Assembly (NCBI GenBank): GCA_028697515.1
Contig: JAQVEY010000083.1
Coordinates: 1-8,393, forward strand
Direction: 5' to 3'
Source: Bacteroidales bacterium
GTDB lineage: Bacteria; Bacteroidota; Bacteroidia; Bacteroidales; ML635J-15
Length of the DNA: 8,393 nt
Position numbers and translations under genes: made by a program. The notes under the pieces were generated by a model. That model was not told where the DNA came from. It saw nothing but the letters and a program-made list of their open reading frames with translations, and did not search any database. Of this stretch, positions 6,725 through 8,393 are shown piece after piece. Each line of letters begins with the position of its first letter. The stretch's first letter is position 1.

Positions 6725-6935
6725 AACGAAATTTAAATTTGTTGTTCTTATTGAATATGCCTGGCTTGTTATGGCAGCTTTTTGTTTGATAGTAGGGATA
6801 TACTATCAAAGTAAGATTGGACTAAGTAAAGTTTGGCTTATTTATTCAATGAGTGTGGTAAGTGTTGGAATGTTTGGTGTAAGAAGGATGCAGAGAAAGA
6901 ATCTGGAAAAGAGAAATAGAAGAAAGATAGACTAA
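6717..6935 (+). CDS. Small two-helix inner-membrane protein of unknown function
   Basis: This is a 72-residue protein with two predicted membrane helices, about 9-30 (VVLIEYAWLVMAAFCLIVGIYY) joined by a short loop (QSKIGLSK) to about 39-55 (VWLIYSMSVVSVGMFGV), then a strongly basic tail (RRMQRKNLEKRNRRK). By the positive-inside rule both ends face the cytoplasm. I do not recognise a named family. It is a credible gene because it starts 8 nt inside lptC, ends in TAATG shared with the next start codon, and has a clear membrane-protein composition. Its position between lptC and the CNNM gene suggests an accessory role in the inner membrane, perhaps with one of these neighbours, but nothing in the sequence shows which. 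The basic tail might contact lipid headgroups, nucleic acid or an acidic partner. Confidence 0.78.
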   Translation: MNKTKFKFVVLIEYAWLVMAAFCLIVGIYYQSKIGLSKVWLIYSMSVVSVGMFGVRRMQRKNLEKRNRRKID

Positions 6936-8197
6936 TGGATTGGATAGTTTTAATTATTGCGATAATTCTTTCCGCTTTTTTTTCGGGAATGGAAATTGCA
7001 TTTGTGGCATCGAATAAATTGAGACTAGAATTAGCATCTAAAGAATCAGGACTGCGTTCAAGAATTTTATCATTGTTTAACAATAATCCTTCCCGTTATA
7101 TTTCTGCAATGCTTATTGGTAATAATATTGTTTTGGTTGTTTATGGTATTTTTATGGCTAGAATTCTTACCAATCCAATTAACCAATATGTAAGTAATGA
7201 ATTCTATGTTTTATTATTACAAACGATAATTTCAACTTTAATTATTTTAATTTTTGGTGAATTTGTACCTAAAACCTTATTCAGAGCCATCAGCAATTCG
7301 GCATTAAAGACATTTTCGGTACCTTTAGCAATATTTTACTATTTGTTTTATCCAATAGCATCAGCAACAGTATGGTTTTCAGCAAAAGTTATTAGGTTGT
7401 TTTCAAAAACAAATATTGATTATAAAATAGAGGAAAGGGTATTCGGAAAAATTGATATTGAAGACATTATTGAAAAGAGTAAATCAAATAATATGCAGTC
7501 ACAATCATCTCAGGAACTAAGAATTTTTCAGAATGCGATGGATTTCTCCTCAATTAAACTTCGTGAGTGTATTATTCCCCGAAATGATATTGTTGCTGTT
7601 TCAATCAATATCGAAATTTCGAAACTTAGAGAACGATTTATAGAATCGGGTCATTCAAATATTTTAGTTTACAGAGATAACACTGATCAAATAGAAGCTT
7701 ATGTAACTGTTAAAGATATTTTTAAAAATCCGCAAAAACTTAGAAATATTATGCGGCAGGTATTAATAGTTCCCGAAACGATGTCTGCAAAAAAACTTTT
7801 CGAAAACCTTGTAAAAGAAAATAAAAGTTTGGCTATTGTTGTTGATGAATTTGGGAGTACAAGCGGTATGGTAACAATCGAAGATATCTTAGAGGAGATT
7901 TTTGGAGAATTTGAAGACGAACATGATGCTCCTGAAATGGGGGTTCAGGTCACTAATGATGGTAATTTTATTCTATCAGGACGTCAGGAAATAGATGTAT
8001 TTAATGAAGAATATGGTTTTGATCTTACCGAATCAGATGAATATGAAACCATGGCTGGTTATATTCTCTTTCATACTGGGGTTTTTCCAAAAGAAGGAAC
8101 AGTATTAACGATTAATGATAATGGTAAATCTTTTAAATTTAAAATTATAAAAGTTCAAGATACGAAAATTGAAAAGCTAATGCTTTTTGATATTTAG
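6935..8197 (+). CDS. CNNM/CorC family membrane protein (hemolysin C / GldE-like) with CBS domains
   Basis: This 420-residue inner-membrane protein has three parts. A CNNM transmembrane domain (DUF21) covers about 1-150, with helices near 3-24, 56-77, 91-107 and 127-150, the FSGMEIAFVASN motif (16-27) and GEFVPKT (108-114). A pair of CBS domains covers about 212-325, with IPRNDIVAV (214-222) and the hallmark VDEFGSTSGMVTIEDILEEI (303-322) followed by acidic residues. The C-terminal CorC_HlyC domain spans about 340-420 (FILSGRQEIDVFNEE, ETMAGYILFHTG). Homologues are implicated in Mg2+ or Co2+ homeostasis; CorC-type proteins act as Na+-coupled Mg2+ exporters, and flavobacterial GldE is linked to gliding. 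The usual 'hemolysin' label is historical. Adenine-nucleotide binding by the CBS pair is probable from family knowledge. Its ATG shares one base with the previous stop (TAATG), making it the last gene of the operon. No convincing terminator follows. Confidence 0.93.
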   Translation: MDWIVLIIAIILSAFFSGMEIAFVASNKLRLELASKESGLRSRILSLFNNNPSRYISAMLIGNNIVLVVYGIFMARILTNPINQYVSNEFYVLLLQTIISTLIILIFGEFVPKTLFRAISNSALKTFSVPLAIFYYLFYPIASATVWFSAKVIRLFSKTNIDYKIEERVFGKIDIEDIIEKSKSNNMQSQSSQELRIFQNAMDFSSIKLRECIIPRNDIVAVSINIEISKLRERFIESGHSNILVYRDNTDQIEAYVTVKDIFKNPQKLRNIMRQVLIVPETMSAKKLFENLVKENKSLAIVVDEFGSTSGMVTIEDILEEIFGEFEDEHDAPEMGVQVTNDGNFILSGRQEIDVFNEEYGFDLTESDEYETMAGYILFHTGVFPKEGTVLTINDNGKSFKFKIIKVQDTKIEKLMLFDI

Positions 8198-8263
8198 ACA
8201 ATAGATTGTTTTACTGAAAATTATTTTGTGCTTTATATCTTCATATCCTCATACATTTTTTTA

Positions 8264-8271
8264 TACATTTG
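8264..8271 (+). promoter_or_regulatory. Candidate -7 element for the cysteine-synthase-like gene
   Basis: TACATTTG matches TAnnTTTG exactly and lies 20 nt before the ATG at 8292, in the 94-nt gap after the CNNM gene. No TTG is seen at the right distance upstream. If used, it gives this gene a start site independent of the long operon, with a leader of about 14 nt. Confidence 0.45.
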
Positions 8272-8279
8272 TGCCTCAT

Positions 8280-8284
8280 AAGGA
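8280..8284 (+). promoter_or_regulatory. Shine-Dalgarno-like sequence deciding the start at 8292
   Basis: AAGGA is 7 nt from the ATG at 8292 but only 1 nt from the ATG at 8286, so it favours the second ATG. Such sequences are uncommon in this window, where most starts lack them. Confidence 0.4.
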
Positions 8285-8291
8285 AATGAAT

Positions 8292-8393
8292 ATGATTAAT
8301 GAAAGCATACTTCAAACTATAGTTGAGACTCCAATTATCGAAATAAATATATTAAATCAAAATCTTCATACTTCTATATTTTTAAAAGTAGAG
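8292..8393 (+). CDS. Cysteine synthase-like PLP-dependent enzyme, N-terminal fragment (cut by window edge)
   Basis: The frame is open from ATG 8292 (or 8286) to the window end, 34 codons. MINESILQTIVETPIIEINIL followed by TSIFLKVE lines up without gaps with the start of cysteine synthase / cystathionine beta-synthase-type proteins, which typically read like IL-x-TIGNTPLV-x-L-x-x-L followed by I-x-x-K-x-E. Those enzymes use PLP to replace the O-acetyl group of O-acetylserine with sulfide or another nucleophile. The normally conserved GNTP is VETP here, so this may be a specialised paralogue (for example of the SbnA or other biosynthetic type) and not the housekeeping CysK. The PLP lysine and the rest lie outside the window. 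The start at 8292 is preferred because it matches family N-termini and has AAGGA 7 nt upstream. It has its own -7 candidate and need not belong to the preceding operon. Confidence 0.55.
   Translation, partial: MINESILQTIVETPIIEINILNQNLHTSIFLKVE

Noticed and set aside
8172..8188. Hairpin AAAAGC / GCTTTT followed by T as a terminator for the operon
   Set aside because: It lies inside the CNNM coding sequence before the stop codon, the stem is only 6 bp with two G-C pairs, and the T tail is interrupted by G at 8189. A real terminator is not visible in 8198-8285.
8202..8215. ACAAT / ATTGT inverted repeat after the CNNM stop as a terminator
   Set aside because: The arms are separated by only two bases and contain one G-C pair, too weak for a stable hairpin.

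Overview
The window looks like a piece of chromosome from an AT-rich member of the Bacteroidota, probably close to the Bacteroidales or Marinilabiliales. The evidence is the gene content (a type III pantothenate kinase followed by an outer-membrane protein, a TPR protein, LptC and a CNNM/CorC protein). Two signal peptides also have Gln just after the predicted cleavage site (FS|Q, FA|Q), promoter candidates match the Bacteroidota TTG / TAnnTTTG pattern, and Shine-Dalgarno sequences are mostly absent. All of this is inferred from family knowledge and reading by eye; no database search was possible.

Layout. Positions 1-118 (minus strand) hold the N-terminus of a glycosyltransferase-like protein cut by the window edge. 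A 55-residue 2[4Fe-4S] ferredoxin lies at 224-391 (minus) with its own promoter candidate and terminator. A large membrane-anchored periplasmic peptidyl-prolyl isomerase of the PpiD type lies at 567-2669 (minus), also followed by a clear terminator. A 137-bp divergent intergenic region (2670-2806) separates it from a tightly packed six-gene plus-strand operon at 2807-8197: coaX, an outer-membrane beta-barrel-like protein, a secreted cysteine-containing TPR protein, lptC, a 72-residue two-helix membrane protein, and a CNNM/CorC (GldE/HlyC-like) protein. Junctions in the operon are a 17-nt overlap, an 11-nt gap, a 0-nt gap, an 8-nt overlap and a 1-nt overlap, so co-transcription and translational coupling are likely. 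After an 88-94 nt gap the N-terminus of a cysteine-synthase-like PLP enzyme starts at 8292 (or 8286) and runs off the window.

How the genes fit together: apart from coaX (first committed step of CoA synthesis) and the ferredoxin, the central block concerns the cell envelope. PpiD-type chaperones help secreted proteins fold, LptC passes LPS across the periplasm, the beta-barrel and TPR proteins are exported, and the CNNM protein is an inner-membrane ion-transport or regulatory protein. I recall this coaX-to-CNNM order as recurrent in Bacteroidota genomes, with the PpiD gene often next to the CNNM gene; here it lies divergently at the other end. No mobile element, CRISPR array, tRNA, rRNA or defence system was recognised. 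I see no strong evidence for a wholly new system. The least understood parts are the three uncharacterised envelope proteins carried inside the operon (OMP, TPR protein, 72-residue membrane protein).
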